The notes under the pieces: generated by a model
Told to the model about the DNA's origin: nothing
The model's input: only the letters and a program-made list of their open reading frames with translations
Databases searched by the model: none
Program-made: the position numbers and the translations under genes
NCBI GenBank assembly: GCA_946894095.1
Contig: OX335656.1
Location: 9,687,001 to 9,751,000, forward strand
DNA: 64,000 nucleotides
Direction: 5' to 3'
Source of the DNA: Incurvaria masculella
Taxonomy: Eukaryota > Arthropoda > Insecta > Lepidoptera > Incurvariidae
In this document: piece after piece, positions 37,401 through 46,580 of the stretch
How positions within the stretch are numbered: position 1 is the stretch's first letter
Layout of the letters: each line of letters opens with the position of its first letter

Positions 37401-39463
37401 CCAAAAAGCAACAATACGCACAGTGTTTGATATAGTCAGATTACCATTTTTTTTTTCGTTATAAAACAACTTTTAGCTAAAAGGCTGTAGTCAAAAATCA
37501 AATGAATACTAAACTGATTTTGAATTTTCATCGAACAAGCTAGGCTAGTTTTATCATTGAGTAATCCCCTTCCAAACATATTTTTTAAAATGTGCGAAAA
37601 ATTCAAACTTTCGGACCTTAGAAACCAAAAACAATTTTATAATTCCAATGGTCATCAAGTATCTGATTCGACCAAATTAAGTTGTTTTGAGTATAATTTT
37701 GGATCTATGACAAGAAATGTGCGCATGATCTTCTTTCCACATTTGTAAAGACCTCCTTTAACCCTGCTAGTTAATGACATTTAAATTTAATTAATTTGAA
37801 AAAATAAACTTAGCCTTAGGCCGGTGCGAAAAAGACGTGGTGTGCGGTTCGTGTTAGACCTAGTTTACAATTGATTTTTTAATTTTATTGATTGCAAATT
37901 TATCCAAAATTAGGAAGGTGTTTTTCGAATCCGAATATGAAATCTTGGTTTGATCTTTTTTTACTAAGAATAAAACTTCATGTTAACAACTATGCAAAAA
38001 CTATTAAAATTCACACAGAAGTATTCATCTTATGAAATTCCATTTTTATAAATCGATTTTTTTTTATTTTATAAAACAATATCTCTAAGGGCAGATTTTT
38101 CAATAGTCAAAAACCTAAAAATAAATTCACAACATAAACAAAAAAATTTGTCACTTAGGCAGATTGGACGGGCAAGAAAGTTTCATCTGTGTGTTCAGTG
38201 TGCAAGGAATGGTAAAATCTAAATTAGAAATTGCATTATAATTGATTTTGAGTTCAGTTTTTAAAATTAGAACCTGTTATTTATAGTATATAGCCATCAA
38301 ACCAGTTAGGTCAAGAAGACATGCACCAAGATTGACTGATGTCTCCGTAAATTCGAATAATTACACTAAGGGGCGATTTTTCAATGGTATGGTGGATAAT
38401 CACTGAGATAACTAGTTGTACTATTAACGAAACACATAGCCTTCTCACCTGTCCAGCGTAGAGGGAGACCAAAGTCATTGCTGGCATCTTAATATCCTCC
38501 AGGAAGTCGCCCTGCGGGTTGGTCTTCAGCCTGGCGAGTACATTTACTATCACTCCCAACATTTGCGGTATGTACACATTGAGAAACGCTACGGCCAGGG
38601 CTGACTGAAACAGATTTTAAATTATTAGGTAGGTATTTACATCCAACTTGGGTGTGGTAGAAGAGGCTCGTAGCCGAGTGGCGCAGGGACTTGCCACATC
38701 TTTCCTTTTTAGGTGCTTGGGATTCACCTCAAGTGGGTACATTTTAATTTGTAAGTGTATAGATCCTCAATGAGGGCAAAAGCTACTCATGTATAGCTGT
38801 GAAAATATACAGAAACTGTACTAACTGCGATCGCTGCTGCGAGTATCCATCGATGCGGCCACAAGTAGTCAAAAAACTTTTTCCAATCAAACTTTGCTTC
38901 AGCTTCCAGAAGGTTGCTTCTCCTCTGCACTACCCGTGACTGTGCCTTGCAATGAGCAATATGTCGGCACAGCAGTGTTCTTACTGCCAGGCCTAGTCCT
39001 AGCCCTGTGCCTACCTTCCAAGGACTCAGCAGAGGTAACAAACGAACACATCTCTCTGTGGGCTCCACGGATTTGCTGAAGAGGTTTCTTTGGACTATGT
39101 GTCCATAGTTACTTTTCAGGTAGTCTAGGTGTTTCAGTTTGGTTGCTGTGGAACCAAATCTGGAACAAAATAAATCAAACCTTGTCAAAAGGTGACAAGA
39201 AAAAGAAATAAAAAAATAATATTTTATGCATTATATCAATACGTAGAAGCCATTTTGGTGGTCGGTGACTGCGTTTGAAGTCAAAAGTGGAATAGTCAAT
39301 AATAATTTATTCCAGGGTTGTGTTTAATATGTAAAAGTTTTTTTTTGAGTGTTTAATATGTAAAAGTAGTCGGATACTAAAGATGGACTATTTTCTTTAA
39401 GGCTGTGTTTTTCTTTACAAACTGAATGTATGAACTCGCCAGCAGCTTCGTTACAAGTCCCAT
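25313..39463 (-). CDS. ABCB8: Mitochondrial half-ABC transporter, ABCB8 type (13 exons found plus a tentative leader exon)
   Basis: Thirteen exons with GT-AG borders and consistent phases, 2032 coding bases; with the tentative first exon (39423-39463) the total is 690 residues, near the 700 or so usual for ABCB8. The order is: N-terminal mitochondrial leader and first helix, a six-helix membrane domain, and one nucleotide-binding domain. That domain has Walker A (GTSGNGKST), Q-loop (ISQEPVLF), signature (LSGGQKQR), Walker B (IMILDEAT), D-loop (SALD) and H-loop (IAHRLS). All catalytic motifs are intact, so the protein is probably functional. ABCB8 works as a homodimer in the inner mitochondrial membrane, linked to potassium channel function and iron or iron-sulfur handling. 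The assignment over ABCB10 rests on words such as [23 protein letters not shown] and [14 protein letters not shown]; this is recall, not a search. Confidence 0.9.
26651..27006 (+). mobile_element. tRNA-derived SINE in an ABCB8 intron
   Basis: A tRNA-like head with a B box (GGTTCGGATTCC), then the family body (GGTCGAAGCGGCAATGAAA, TCCATCCAGTTCAATGTAGC, GGCATGGCACCTAG) and an A-rich end. It abuts the following (GTCY)n-type MITE without a gap. Confidence 0.75.
27004..27318 (+). mobile_element. (GTCY)n-type MITE, nearly full
   Basis: Begins AAACCGGCCAAGTGCAAG, has GGAC repeats at about 27222-27262, and ends AAGGAACCCTAAAA. Confidence 0.85.
27453..27600 (-). CDS. ABCB8: ABCB8 exon: D-loop and H-loop
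   Basis: 148 bp, acceptor TTTTTGCAG, donor GTACAT. The first base completes a split Ser codon, giving SALD, and the exon then contains [10 protein letters not shown] and ends GRIVE. It is very GC-rich compared with the introns around it. Confidence 0.92.
27838..28205 (+). pseudogene. LINE ORF2 C-terminal remnant in an ABCB8 intron
   Basis: Encodes [19 protein letters not shown] and [15 protein letters not shown], the region after RNase H in Jockey/I/R1-type LINEs, with its Cys/His cluster. A frameshift near 28085 moves the end (WAELGWLT, stop at about 28200) into another frame. A LINE-like 3' tail follows. Non-functional. Confidence 0.75.
28930..29108 (-). CDS. ABCB8: ABCB8 exon: ABC signature and Walker B
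   Basis: 179 bp. Encodes [13 protein letters not shown], the signature LSGGQKQR and Walker B IMILDEAT. Donor GTGATT is weak but phase-correct. Confidence 0.93.
29392..29579. repeat. Fold-back with 64 bp arms in an ABCB8 intron
   Basis: Left arm 29392-29455 and right arm 29516-29579. Inner ends are CGACATGTTTCGCC and GGCGAAACATGTCG, and outer ends are TAATGTTTTG and CAAAACATTA. One or two mismatches. Confidence 0.85.
29935..30109 (-). CDS. ABCB8: ABCB8 exon: Q-loop region
   Basis: 175 bp, acceptor CTCGTCAG. Encodes [18 protein letters not shown] and the Q-loop ISQEPVLF, ending at ATDQE. Donor GTTGCA is atypical. Confidence 0.9.
31423..31526 (-). CDS. ABCB8: ABCB8 exon: Walker A
   Basis: 104 bp, acceptor ATTTTGCAG, donor GTAAAT. 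Encodes [20 protein letters not shown] and the P-loop GTSGNGKST. Confidence 0.93.
31879..31998 (-). CDS. ABCB8: ABCB8 exon: start of the nucleotide-binding domain
   Basis: 120 bp, acceptor TTTCCAG, donor GTGAGT. Encodes [10 protein letters not shown] and the A-loop region with [14 protein letters not shown], whose Tyr stacks on adenine in this family. Confidence 0.92.
32117..32200 (-). repeat. SINE tail fragment
   Basis: Contains GACATGGATGGCTAAT, GATATTAGCC and ACACCACATTCCC, the 3' end of the window's SINE family in complement. Confidence 0.6.
32361..32538 (-). CDS. ABCB8: ABCB8 exon: last membrane helices
   Basis: 178 bp, acceptor TGTGCAG, donor GTGTGT. Encodes [18 protein letters not shown], then [12 protein letters not shown] and [10 protein letters not shown]. 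The first base completes a Gly codon begun in the exon upstream. Confidence 0.92.
32712..33109 (+). mobile_element. SINE fragment followed by a (GTCY)n-type MITE
   Basis: 32712-32782 matches the SINE end (GGCATGGCACCTAGTTCCC). 32808-33109 is a near-full MITE (CCAGCCAAGTGCGAGTCGG to GGTACGGAACCCTAAAA) with GGAC repeats at 33021-33047. It lies in an ABCB8 intron. Confidence 0.75.
33310..33388 (-). pseudogene. Decayed third copy of the ABCB8 'RTVRAFA' exon
   Basis: Covers only the 5' half of the exon ([20 protein letters not shown]), then runs into unrelated sequence. No donor. The upstream border joins directly to the intron of the second copy. Confidence 0.75.
33402..33549 (-). pseudogene. 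Decayed second copy of the ABCB8 'RTVRAFA' exon
   Basis: 148 bp against 185 bp in the functional exon. It keeps splice-site-like borders and flanking intron sequence, but has an in-frame TAG after TEKPTLVAK and deletions that shift frame. It cannot be used without truncating the protein. Confidence 0.82.
33586..33770 (-). CDS. ABCB8: ABCB8 exon: intracellular coupling helix region
   Basis: 185 bp, acceptor CTTCATGCAG, donor GTAAGA. Encodes [23 protein letters not shown] and [12 protein letters not shown]. This is the intact member of three tandem copies. Confidence 0.92.
34232..34410 (-). repeat. SINE fragment in an ABCB8 intron
   Basis: Contains GATATTAGCCCAA, AGGTGCCATGC and CTTCGACCATCTTTTCATCC in complement orientation, like the full copy at 35250. 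Confidence 0.65.
34965..35105 (-). CDS. ABCB8: ABCB8 exon: middle membrane helices
   Basis: 141 bp, acceptor TGTTGCAG, donor GTTCCT. Encodes [18 protein letters not shown] through [13 protein letters not shown]. Phase 0 at both ends. Confidence 0.9.
35250..35658 (-). mobile_element. tRNA-derived SINE, near full length
   Basis: Read on the minus strand it starts with an A box (TAGCCTAGTGGCGCGGGG) and a B box (GGGTTCAATACC), then a roughly 300 bp body ending in GCGACC-type 3' sequence and an A run. This copy defines the family, which has a dozen copies or fragments in the window. Confidence 0.82.
36137..36212 (-). CDS. ABCB8: ABCB8 exon: short membrane-domain exon
   Basis: 76 bp. Encodes [19 protein letters not shown] and ends at RSITQ. 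Donor GTAAAT. The acceptor (TTTAAAG) lacks a good pyrimidine tract, but phase and protein fit. Confidence 0.87.
36280..36560 (+). repeat. LINE 3'-end remnant in an ABCB8 intron
   Basis: Plus-strand translation includes [20 protein letters not shown], typical of the carboxyl end of LINE ORF2 proteins, followed by a short 3' tail shared with 43100-43250 (CCATATGCCGCAC). Confidence 0.55.
36591..36814. repeat. 224 bp loop-free palindrome
   Basis: The centre lies between 36702 and 36703. Arms of 112 bp match with one internal mismatch, and the inner 100 bp are perfect. No spacer. It lies in the ABCB8 intron between the exons at 37055 and 36212. Confidence 0.93.
37055..37200 (-). CDS. ABCB8: ABCB8 exon: first coupling helix region
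   Basis: 146 bp, acceptor TTATTGCAG. Encodes [20 protein letters not shown] and [20 protein letters not shown], the conserved ABCB intracellular loop. Confidence 0.92.
37275..37760. mobile_element. TTAA MITE family A, copy 5 (diverged, deleted)
   Basis: Starts GTAAAGGTGGCCC and keeps the internal order of the family (CACAAAATCG, GACAGTC, CAAACTTTCGGACC, GATCTTCTTTCC), but has lost much of the right end. The most decayed copy, so the family was active over a long time. Confidence 0.72.
38449..38604 (-). CDS. ABCB8: ABCB8 exon: first membrane helices
   Basis: 156 bp, acceptor CTGTTTCAG, donor GTGAGA. Encodes [17 protein letters not shown] to LVSLYAGQ. Phase 0. Confidence 0.9.
38826..39159 (-). 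CDS. ABCB8: ABCB8 exon: leader and N-terminal region
   Basis: 334 bp, acceptor TTTGTTCCAG, donor GTTAGT. Encodes a basic leader-like region, then [20 protein letters not shown] and the start of helix 1. No ATG lies in frame, so the start must be in an exon further upstream (right). Confidence 0.88.
39423..39463 (-). CDS. Tentative first exon of ABCB8
   Basis: ATG at 39463-39461 opens [14 protein letters not shown] donor GTTTGT at 39422 leaves two bases, which fit the phase of the next exon. The donor is weak, and other leaders further right (for example around 40080) cannot be excluded. Confidence 0.3.
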
Positions 39464-39689
39464 GAAAGGGCTGCCGGCAACACGCAGTGTTTCATTTGAA
39501 ACTATTCCAAGATACAATATTCTCAATATTTTAATTGTTCTAAGTGATGACCATGTTATCGTTTTCTTTAATTAAGAGTTGAACAAGGATTTTAATTCAT
39601 TCTTAAAAATATTCTCATATATTAACAAAATTATAGATCGGTTTCAATGTTAATATTTATTATATAAATATAATATGACAACAAATGTT

Positions 39690-39890
39690 ACAGAGAAGAC
39701 TCTTAACGTACTTCTTCTGATTTGCAGAGAAGAATACGATGGATGCAGAGATATAAAATTAAAAACTGTGGCAGCAGCAAGTCAAGGAATCAAGTTTTTT
39801 CGGTTCGTCCCCACTGGTCAACCCAGCGGACAAAAATTGTTTTATTATGAAGATTATATTTACCTGTGTCGAAGTATGAAGCACGAATAG
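39690..39890 (+). other. Possible orphan FLYWCH-like exon
   Basis: An acceptor-like TTCTGATTTGCAG precedes an open stretch reading GIKFFRFVPTGQPSGQKLF and YYEDYIYLCRS, then a stop at 39888-39890. The spacing of aromatic and Gly residues recalls the start of a FLYWCH zinc-finger domain, but the Cys/His end is missing. It could be a pseudo-exon. No partner exon was identified. Confidence 0.3.
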
Positions 39891-40874
39891 GGCTGAATAA
39901 GTTGCCACATGATGATTTCAACTAATCATGGGAGTTACTGAAAAGGGGATTGTACTCTAAACTGGCTCATAGAAGAAACGAAGGAGTTGATCCGTGAAAT
40001 GGAAGGACGGAGATTAATCTAAATATTATCATAACCTTATCACATAATCTCCTCCGACATAATCCAACCAAACCAATCATCTGTCACTGTCAATTTGACT
40101 GCTGCAGTGTTGCCAATTTGGTTTAAATCCCGAGTCCCGCGGCAACTGGCAATTATACCAACGTGACAAAAATAAAGAAGCGCTAGGCGTCCAGCAGCGG
40201 GAGCACAAATAATTTTATCTGGCCGACAAACTTACGTACATAGGCTTTATCTTGTGTGCGGGACACTTGTCGCCAACTGATAGCATAAACAATGTTATGT
40301 CGAGTGAGGTTGTCAAAATAAACCCACACCATAGACAAATCTCGACAAAGAATATTTTTTGTCCATTTGTGGAAGCACAAATAAATTTAATCCTACTAAT
40401 TTGACGTTTGTTGAGGATAATTTTGTCACCACCACCGGGAGGGTGTGTTAAATCCTAGAAGGAAGTGTTGAGGTTCGTGTTACGTATGTAGTGGCGATGG
40501 CACAGGCGTTTCTTAACGTTTCATGGTTCAAAGACATGGGAAAAGCGGTAATAAGAGCGAAAGATGGATGGGTTTGTTTGGGCAAAGACGTTTTCATTCC
40601 ATCCTTTACTTTCCGTTATAGGAAGTAATCAGGCGTAACGGCTTAGAGCAACGCTCCAGCTGAACGGGAAAACGAAAAAAGTGAAGAGATTAACGTCACA
40701 TTGACATTAGATAAACTACAATCCTAATCTCACAAGGCAAATGCGCTAAACCAAGCAATTTTTATCTAAATTTATTAAAACGTACTTAATTGTGCATCTA
40801 TACGAAATTTAATTCGAAATAACTTAGGTGTAGGCGATTTGTAGGAAATGGCATTTTGTTCGCCGCTATTCTGA
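39891..40874. other. Intergenic DNA upstream of ABCB8
   Basis: Probable promoter side of ABCB8. A compact segment around 40080-40180 (TGTCACTGTCAATTTGAC, GCCGCGGGACTC in complement) looks like an insect 5' UTR or promoter region, but no start site can be fixed. 40190-40400 and 41180-41430 share scattered blocks such as GGGAGCACAAAT. Confidence 0.4.
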
Positions 40875-41177
40875 AAAAACCGGCCAAGTGCGAGTCGGAC
40901 TAGCACAGGAAGGGTTCCGTACCATCGTAACAAATAAAACAAAAAAATCACGTTTTTTGTATGGGAGCCCCCTTTAATTTAAATTATTTTTTAATCTTAC
41001 CTATTTGTTGTTATAGCGGCAAAATAAATACACACTCTGTGGAAATTTCAGCTGTCTACCTGTTATGGTTACTGAGATACAGCCCTGTGACAGACGGACA
41101 GACGGACGGACGGACGGACAGCGGAGGCTTAGTAATAGGGTTCCGTTTTCACCCTTTGGGTACGGAACCCTAAAAAC
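40875..41177 (+). mobile_element. (GTCY)n-type MITE
   Basis: Begins AAACCGGCCAAGTGCGAG, has GGAC repeats at 41094-41117 and ends GGTACGGAACCCTAAAA. Confidence 0.85.
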
Positions 41178-41915
41178 GCTATTTTTTGCTCCTTGCACTG
41201 AATATCATGGAGCAGTCTGCGCGAACACAGCCAGGGTCGGGAGGTTTAAAGTGACAGTTCTTGTGGACAAAACGGTGGGTGTTGCCACTCTCTATCGAGT
41301 TAACACTCGATCTCGATAAATTAATCGAGCTCCCCATTTGTGATATCATAGTTGTTAAAAATCCTAGACAAAATTTCTTATCCCTCTAGCTCGACAAGTG
41401 TCCACTTTCATTTGTGCTCCCGCTGCAGATTTCGTTTCAGCTCCGCAAATGGTTATTTTTTTCATAATAGTCCGTTGTCCACTAAAGGTTATCCTTATTT
41501 CTGAATACCCTTAAAATACAGAATTTTAAACATTTTCCGAATTTATCCCGACAGGCCACCCAACCGTCAACATCGGAACGGCAACGCTGGGGCCGTCAAA
41601 TCCAGTGTGGCCACTTGCAAATTTCGAACACTGCCAATCTATGGGCTGAAAACCGCCAAATTGTTTGTAATATTATCAAAATAAACCTAATAAGTATATA
41701 ATGTAAGAGTAGACTCTGCCGTAACTTTTGGAATTATTGACCTCCACACCCAAGCTTCACTTTGGAAAAAATATTCAAAAAACCCTACTTTCTAAAGTCT
41801 AAACCGAAACAGTAACATTATTTTTACGTAACTGACATATTGACATGATTTAATCCGAACCATGGGCGTCGGGAAGGGGGACAGGGACGAGAATCGGTTG
41901 GCGACGCCACTGAGT
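41178..41915. other. Intergenic DNA, no gene seen
   Basis: No coding support. Short palindrome ATCGAGTTAACACTCGAT at 41295-41312. Confidence 0.45.
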
Positions 41916-41917
41916 CC

Positions 41918-42215
41918 AACACACCGCATTCGTGAAGCAATTAGGAGCCATGCCAAGACATTCCATTTTTGAGCACGGCTGCATTGAACAGGGTGGAAAC
42001 ACCGACAATTTCACATTTCCACTTCGAGCGTTTTGTCATCAAATACGATGGCACTAATCCTAGACCTAAATAGATGACCTAGATAAGGACCTAGAGCTTT
42101 ACATGGATTCTGAAACATAGAACAGCTAGCATTCGTGGCGAAATGCACTTTTCCAACTCTGACATCAAAAGAAAGTATTGCATGAATGGGACGTACATTT
42201 GACCTCTCGCAACCT
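41918..42215 (-). repeat. Degenerate SINE copy
   Basis: Matches the family body at many points (CACGGCTGCATTGAAC, TTTACATGGATTCTGA, GCATTCGTGGCGAAATGCAC), with many substitutions. Confidence 0.7.
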
Positions 42216-42960
42216 TGGTGTTACTGTAGGATAGGTACCTAACTCACGACTTAAAATTGGTAAATGAACATCAGACAAATGAAAAATAAACGATTTTACT
42301 AAAGTACCTACCTGCCTTAGTAAATTAGTTTTACATGTATGAAAAGTGTTTCACACGATATCCGCCGAAATCATGTTATAATGACGGATACTTTTAAAGG
42401 CCTCTTCTCGAAAATGGTATTCAAGTCCACAATCATACTTTATCAAGAACCAATATCAATAATCAACAATTTTCCTAAGAATCTTAGTTGCAAGATTACT
42501 GCCGCTCACTGTCAATCCCTATCCATATGTCAATAAGTAATAATTTACTGGAAGGACGGGGCTGAACTGAACGAAGTTCATTTCGCACTGAATACGCATG
42601 CCTGTGGTCTTGCTTGCTTTAAATTGAACGAGGTTAGACCCCCTCCGAAACATATTCTGATACGGCCTGTAATAAACGCGCCAAAAATGCAAAATATAAC
42701 GACGGTAAACAATAGAACTACTGAAAGGCGAACTAATCGTTATGAACAATTTCTTCCGTTAATGCTTTGCGTAAACGTGAGTTAGGAATTTGTAGTATGA
42801 CATGAAATGGATAAGCATTAGGAGGAAATAGGAATTCTACATTTACGGTAAAATCCTTAATTTTTCGGGGTGAAAGGTTGCTCACAATATTATAGGATTA
42901 AACTTCCTGAAATTAAGAACCCAGTTAAACTTAAACATGTAACGAAAAGTCATATATCTG
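42216..42960. other. Intergenic DNA, no gene seen
   Basis: AT-rich sequence without splice-flanked or protein-like segments. Confidence 0.45.
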
Positions 42961-42963
42961 ACG

Positions 42964-43260
42964 ATGGAAAAAATGGAGAAAACTGACTTTCAAATCATGA
43001 CCTCACACCACCACATGGTCCGATCTTTAGGGTCGGTAAATGATGGAATCGACTCCCTGCCCAGGTTATTCCCTCAAAGTACTGGAGTCCTTCAAACATA
43101 TTGTGAAAAAGCACCTGGACGGTCTATACCAACATTATTTTCGCAGCCCCTGTGAAAGTCCGAAAGCCTATAGGCGTCGTCGGGAGCCTCTTGTGAGGTC
43201 TTGGCGTGCGCCATATGCCGCACCTAACACAAATAAACTTAAACAGGCGAAATCAATGTG
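42964..43260 (+). repeat. LINE 3'-end remnant
   Basis: Related to 36280-36560: it shares GGCGTCGTCGGG, GGCGT(A/G)(A/C)GCCATATGCCGCAC and, in several frames, words such as KHLDGLYQHYF. Frames are broken. Confidence 0.45.
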
Positions 43261-43643
43261 CATACCTATACCTTTTTTTTTACAATACGAAAGGATAAAG
43301 ACTTAACAATCTTAAAAACATTTAATTCGGAAAGTTTGATGTGCTCTCTCGAGTAAAACAATAATACGAATCACAAACAGAATTACATGCGCCACTTGAA
43401 ACAAACAATGGATTATTTAGGGCATTTTCCTCGCAGTAGGGGCGGGCTCTCGGCTCTTGTACATCTGCTAGCTGCGTCGCAATTGCCGGCCGATGTTGCC
43501 TACGCATAATTAACAAAAATAGAAATATATGATAGGTTATATTTTATTCTTTCCCTGAGCTTTGTAATTTAGCGTAACGACAAGGCAGAATCAATTACAA
43601 GGGTGCTGCCGTCCGCCTGTTCCTTCTCAGGACGTATATTCAT

Positions 43644-43739
43644 GGCATTCAGTCATTGCGTATTCAGTAGAGTTAACAGAATAAGAATTTACTTTGACAT
43701 TACTGTTAACTCTACTGAATCCGCAATGACTGAATGCCA
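43644..43739. repeat. Hairpin with 37 bp arms
   Basis: Left arm 43644-43680 (TGGCATTCAGTCATTGC onward) and right arm 43703-43739 pair except at the central GTA/CCG position. Spacer 22 bp. Confidence 0.85.
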
Positions 43740-45220
43740 AGAATACACGCCCAGGTATGAAGCAGTATTTGAGTAGGGGAAAAACTTTCGAGTTACAAAT
43801 CACTTGTCGAAAAAACTATAAGATTATTGATGATTGATTGTATAATTACATCATTTAAGGTTACATATGACCCTAAAACGACAGTATCCGATAAGTTATT
43901 ATTTTATGATTTGCCCGTTCATGGATTTTTATGAATGTGTTGAAAATATATATCTACATAAATACAAAAATCTGTGGACGGTCGATTTAGTGTATCACTG
44001 TGTATCTTCAAACGCCTGCTCTATTCAATGATGTAAACCTGTCATCGATGATCTTAGCCGTTTTAATTCGTAATAAAGGCTCTGGGTGTATTGTCACCAT
44101 GGAACGCCATCCGCTCCGCGCTCACTTTCCGTGCTGCTGCTTTTGCAGCGGTTGTCAAAGTATACCTTACTCTGAAATCTCTCAGTCGGGAAAATCGCAT
44201 TGACATCCGCTATAAAAGCGGTTTTCTCGACTGAAAGTTTCCTGATTCCTTAGCCCAGAATACCAATAATACGTAGGAATAGAAATAATAGACCCTAGAA
44301 AGAATACCAAGAGCCCAAAAAAAACATTTTATTTTAATTTATTTATTTATTTATATAAATATTTATAATTTATTTATTTTAATTAATCTCCTATATAATA
44401 ACTAAGCTTATTATTACACTTCCATTTTTTGCAGTGGGTCAAAAAAAGTTTATTACGAAAGATTCATTGCGTTACACGAACCTTAACCTGTACTGACCAC
44501 TGTATATAACTTCTACAAACGTTTTTCAGTCAAGTACTTGACTAGCTAAACAAAGTGTTAAAACCATTGACTTATATATTGTTAAAACCCTAAACACACA
44601 TAAAATCAAAGGTCTGACTTCTGTCCATCTGTCTGTCCGTTCGCAACTTGATATTTACTTACTTAACCGATTTTTTTATACTTAATAAGCTTAAATTACT
44701 TAAAAACGATCCAGATCTTTTTTTACTTATTTATAATTATCGGAAAAATAAATACCTAACTCCTTTTTGGTAACACACGATTCCCGCCGTTCGCTCTAAA
44801 GGCGTTTTGTGATTTGATTTTTTGTCTTTTGTCTTGTAAAATGTATGTAAATCTTGGCTTACCAAATCATATTTAAGTTAACCATATTCACGTATGCACG
44901 TCTACCACCTTTCTAAAGACATTCCCACCTTTAAACTTAATTTGTCAAAGTGAAAGAGCGTTTATTAACACACGGAAAGGAATATCGCTTCATGGTATCC
45001 AACCGACAATAAACTGCGTACGCATTATCCAAAAAGCATATTGCTGTCTTATGTTAATTTAATTATTTGTCTCACTCACATCATGGGGATAATCAAGTGG
45101 AAAATCGTCGGAGCTTGCATTACGGGGGGGAAACGGTATGCTCCTCCCCCCGCCTCCTTTACGCCGCCCTACAACGCCGCCCGCCCTAAACGTACCAACC
45201 CAACTCGATTGATTGCAAGT
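43740..45220. other. Intergenic DNA with small repeats
   Basis: 43980-44060 is an empty-site relative of 15717-15910. 44150-44270 is a palindromic repeat (GAAAGTTTCCTGATTC). 44335-44395 is an AT-rich TTTA array. No coding support. Confidence 0.5.
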
Positions 45221-45221
45221 C

Positions 45222-45254
45222 ATGCAGTCGAGTAGGTTTCCTACTCGACTGCAT
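45222..45254. repeat. Perfect small hairpin
   Basis: 15 bp arms ATGCAGTCGAGTAGG and its complement around a 3-base loop, followed by a short direct repeat TTATTCACGAAGT. Confidence 0.85.
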
Positions 45255-45340
45255 TATTCACGAAGTTATGCGACCTACATTATTCACGAAGTGATCCAGA
45301 AAGCTGAGTACTTAACTTTTCTTATTTTTTATTTGAGTTT

Positions 45341-45420
45341 CAGCGACATCTACATTTGAAGCATTGTAATCACAATTTGAAAATAATCTGATTACAATGC
45401 TTAAAATGTAGATGTCGCTG
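45341..45420. repeat. Inverted repeat with 32 bp arms
   Basis: CAGCGACATCTACATTT at the left end and its complement at the right, with inner GCATTGTAATCA and TGATTACAATGC. A related half copy is at 20537-20570. Confidence 0.85.
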
Positions 45421-45421
45421 A

Positions 45422-46310
45422 ACACTGAACATGAATAACGCGTGTACTACCTACTTATATTGTTTTGTATTGTATATTTTATTCATCATCCTTAGACAGT
45501 ACACTGCCCTCGGATATGTTATGCTAGTGACAGGTATTTCACGGAAACGCGGAACAAGAGATTACGAAACTTATTTTAGGATATTCATAATAAATAAAAA
45601 TAAGGTATTTTATTTATAATAACTACTTGGCTTTATTTTTATTTTCTAGACCGGCCCAAATGACAGCGAATATAAGTGAAACAATGAGCACTAATGAGCA
45701 AACTAAAGGAATCGGGTACCATGCCAGAATCTATAATTAAGAGAGGAGAGCCTCGATCGCACAAAGGGTTGCTTCGTTCCTTCATTTCATTAGACAGAGC
45801 AAAAGCACTGGAAAAATGCAAACTTATCACTAAGAGTGATATCTTCCTGTAGGACCTACATACATAACGACGAGATCACCCAAACCTATCATTAGATAAC
45901 GCAAACTCAAAACGCAACGCCCCGTCTGTGCAGCTAGCGACTCGCGCCAGCCCTAACGCAATATCGGCCCTCCCCTAGGCCCTAATGTGAGACCTTTATT
46001 GCTCTCGAATTCGATAATCCCCGCTAGGCTAGGGGCGACGGGCGAGCGGCGGGCGGTGTGAGATAGTATTCGTGTTTGATCACCAGGTTCATTCGATTCG
46101 TGTGATATTTGAGGAGTATCTGTTGTAATAAATATTGTATTGTGAGACCGAAATCTATGCCGAAACAGATAGCGGTGGCCCGTATACACCCGTTTATTGT
46201 AATTAAAATATTCTGTGTCTCAGGGGGACATATTGTAATACACGGTCTGAAACTTTATAGACTCTCTAAACATCTAAAGTATTTTTTTGTATCATAAAAA
46301 GTATTTTTTA
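45422..46310. other. Intergenic DNA, no gene seen
   Basis: Includes a fragment of the 'TTATTCATCATCC' repeat at 45470-45520 and a GC-richer patch at 45900-46060. No coding support. Confidence 0.45.
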
Positions 46311-46580
46311 ACGGCTTGTAGCTCAGCAGCGCGGGGACTCAAATTGTATGCCAGAGGTAATGGGTTCGACCCCCCTCCCAGCATGGACCAATTTATTTCT
46401 CACTCTGAGTTGGATAAATCCATTTCTTTACGTATGCAAGCTATTCCGTGTTTCGGAATCCATGCAAAACTGTAGGTCCCCCCCCCGCCCTTACGAGGTG
46501 GCATGAAAAATCGACCGTGTTTTTTCATTGGCATGGCACCTAATTCCTTCGGGGATGGGGTGTGTTTCGCTTCCACCCGC
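46311..46580 (+). mobile_element. tRNA-derived SINE, head intact
   Basis: The head has an A box (TGTAGCTCAGCAGCGCGGGG) and a B box (ATGGGTTCGACCCC), joined to the family body (CGGAATCCATGCAAAACTG, GGCATGGCACCTAATTCC). The body is truncated. The tRNA-like part differs from that of the 35250 copy. Confidence 0.7.

Noticed and set aside
38787..39188. ABCB8 N-terminus read straight through from 39188
   Set aside because: The frame would start at TTG, and the sequence TTTGTTCCAG at the exon edge is a good acceptor; the upstream codons are intronic.
46311..46400. Functional tRNA gene
   Set aside because: A and B boxes are present, but no folded cloverleaf or discriminator end is evident, and the sequence continues into a SINE body.
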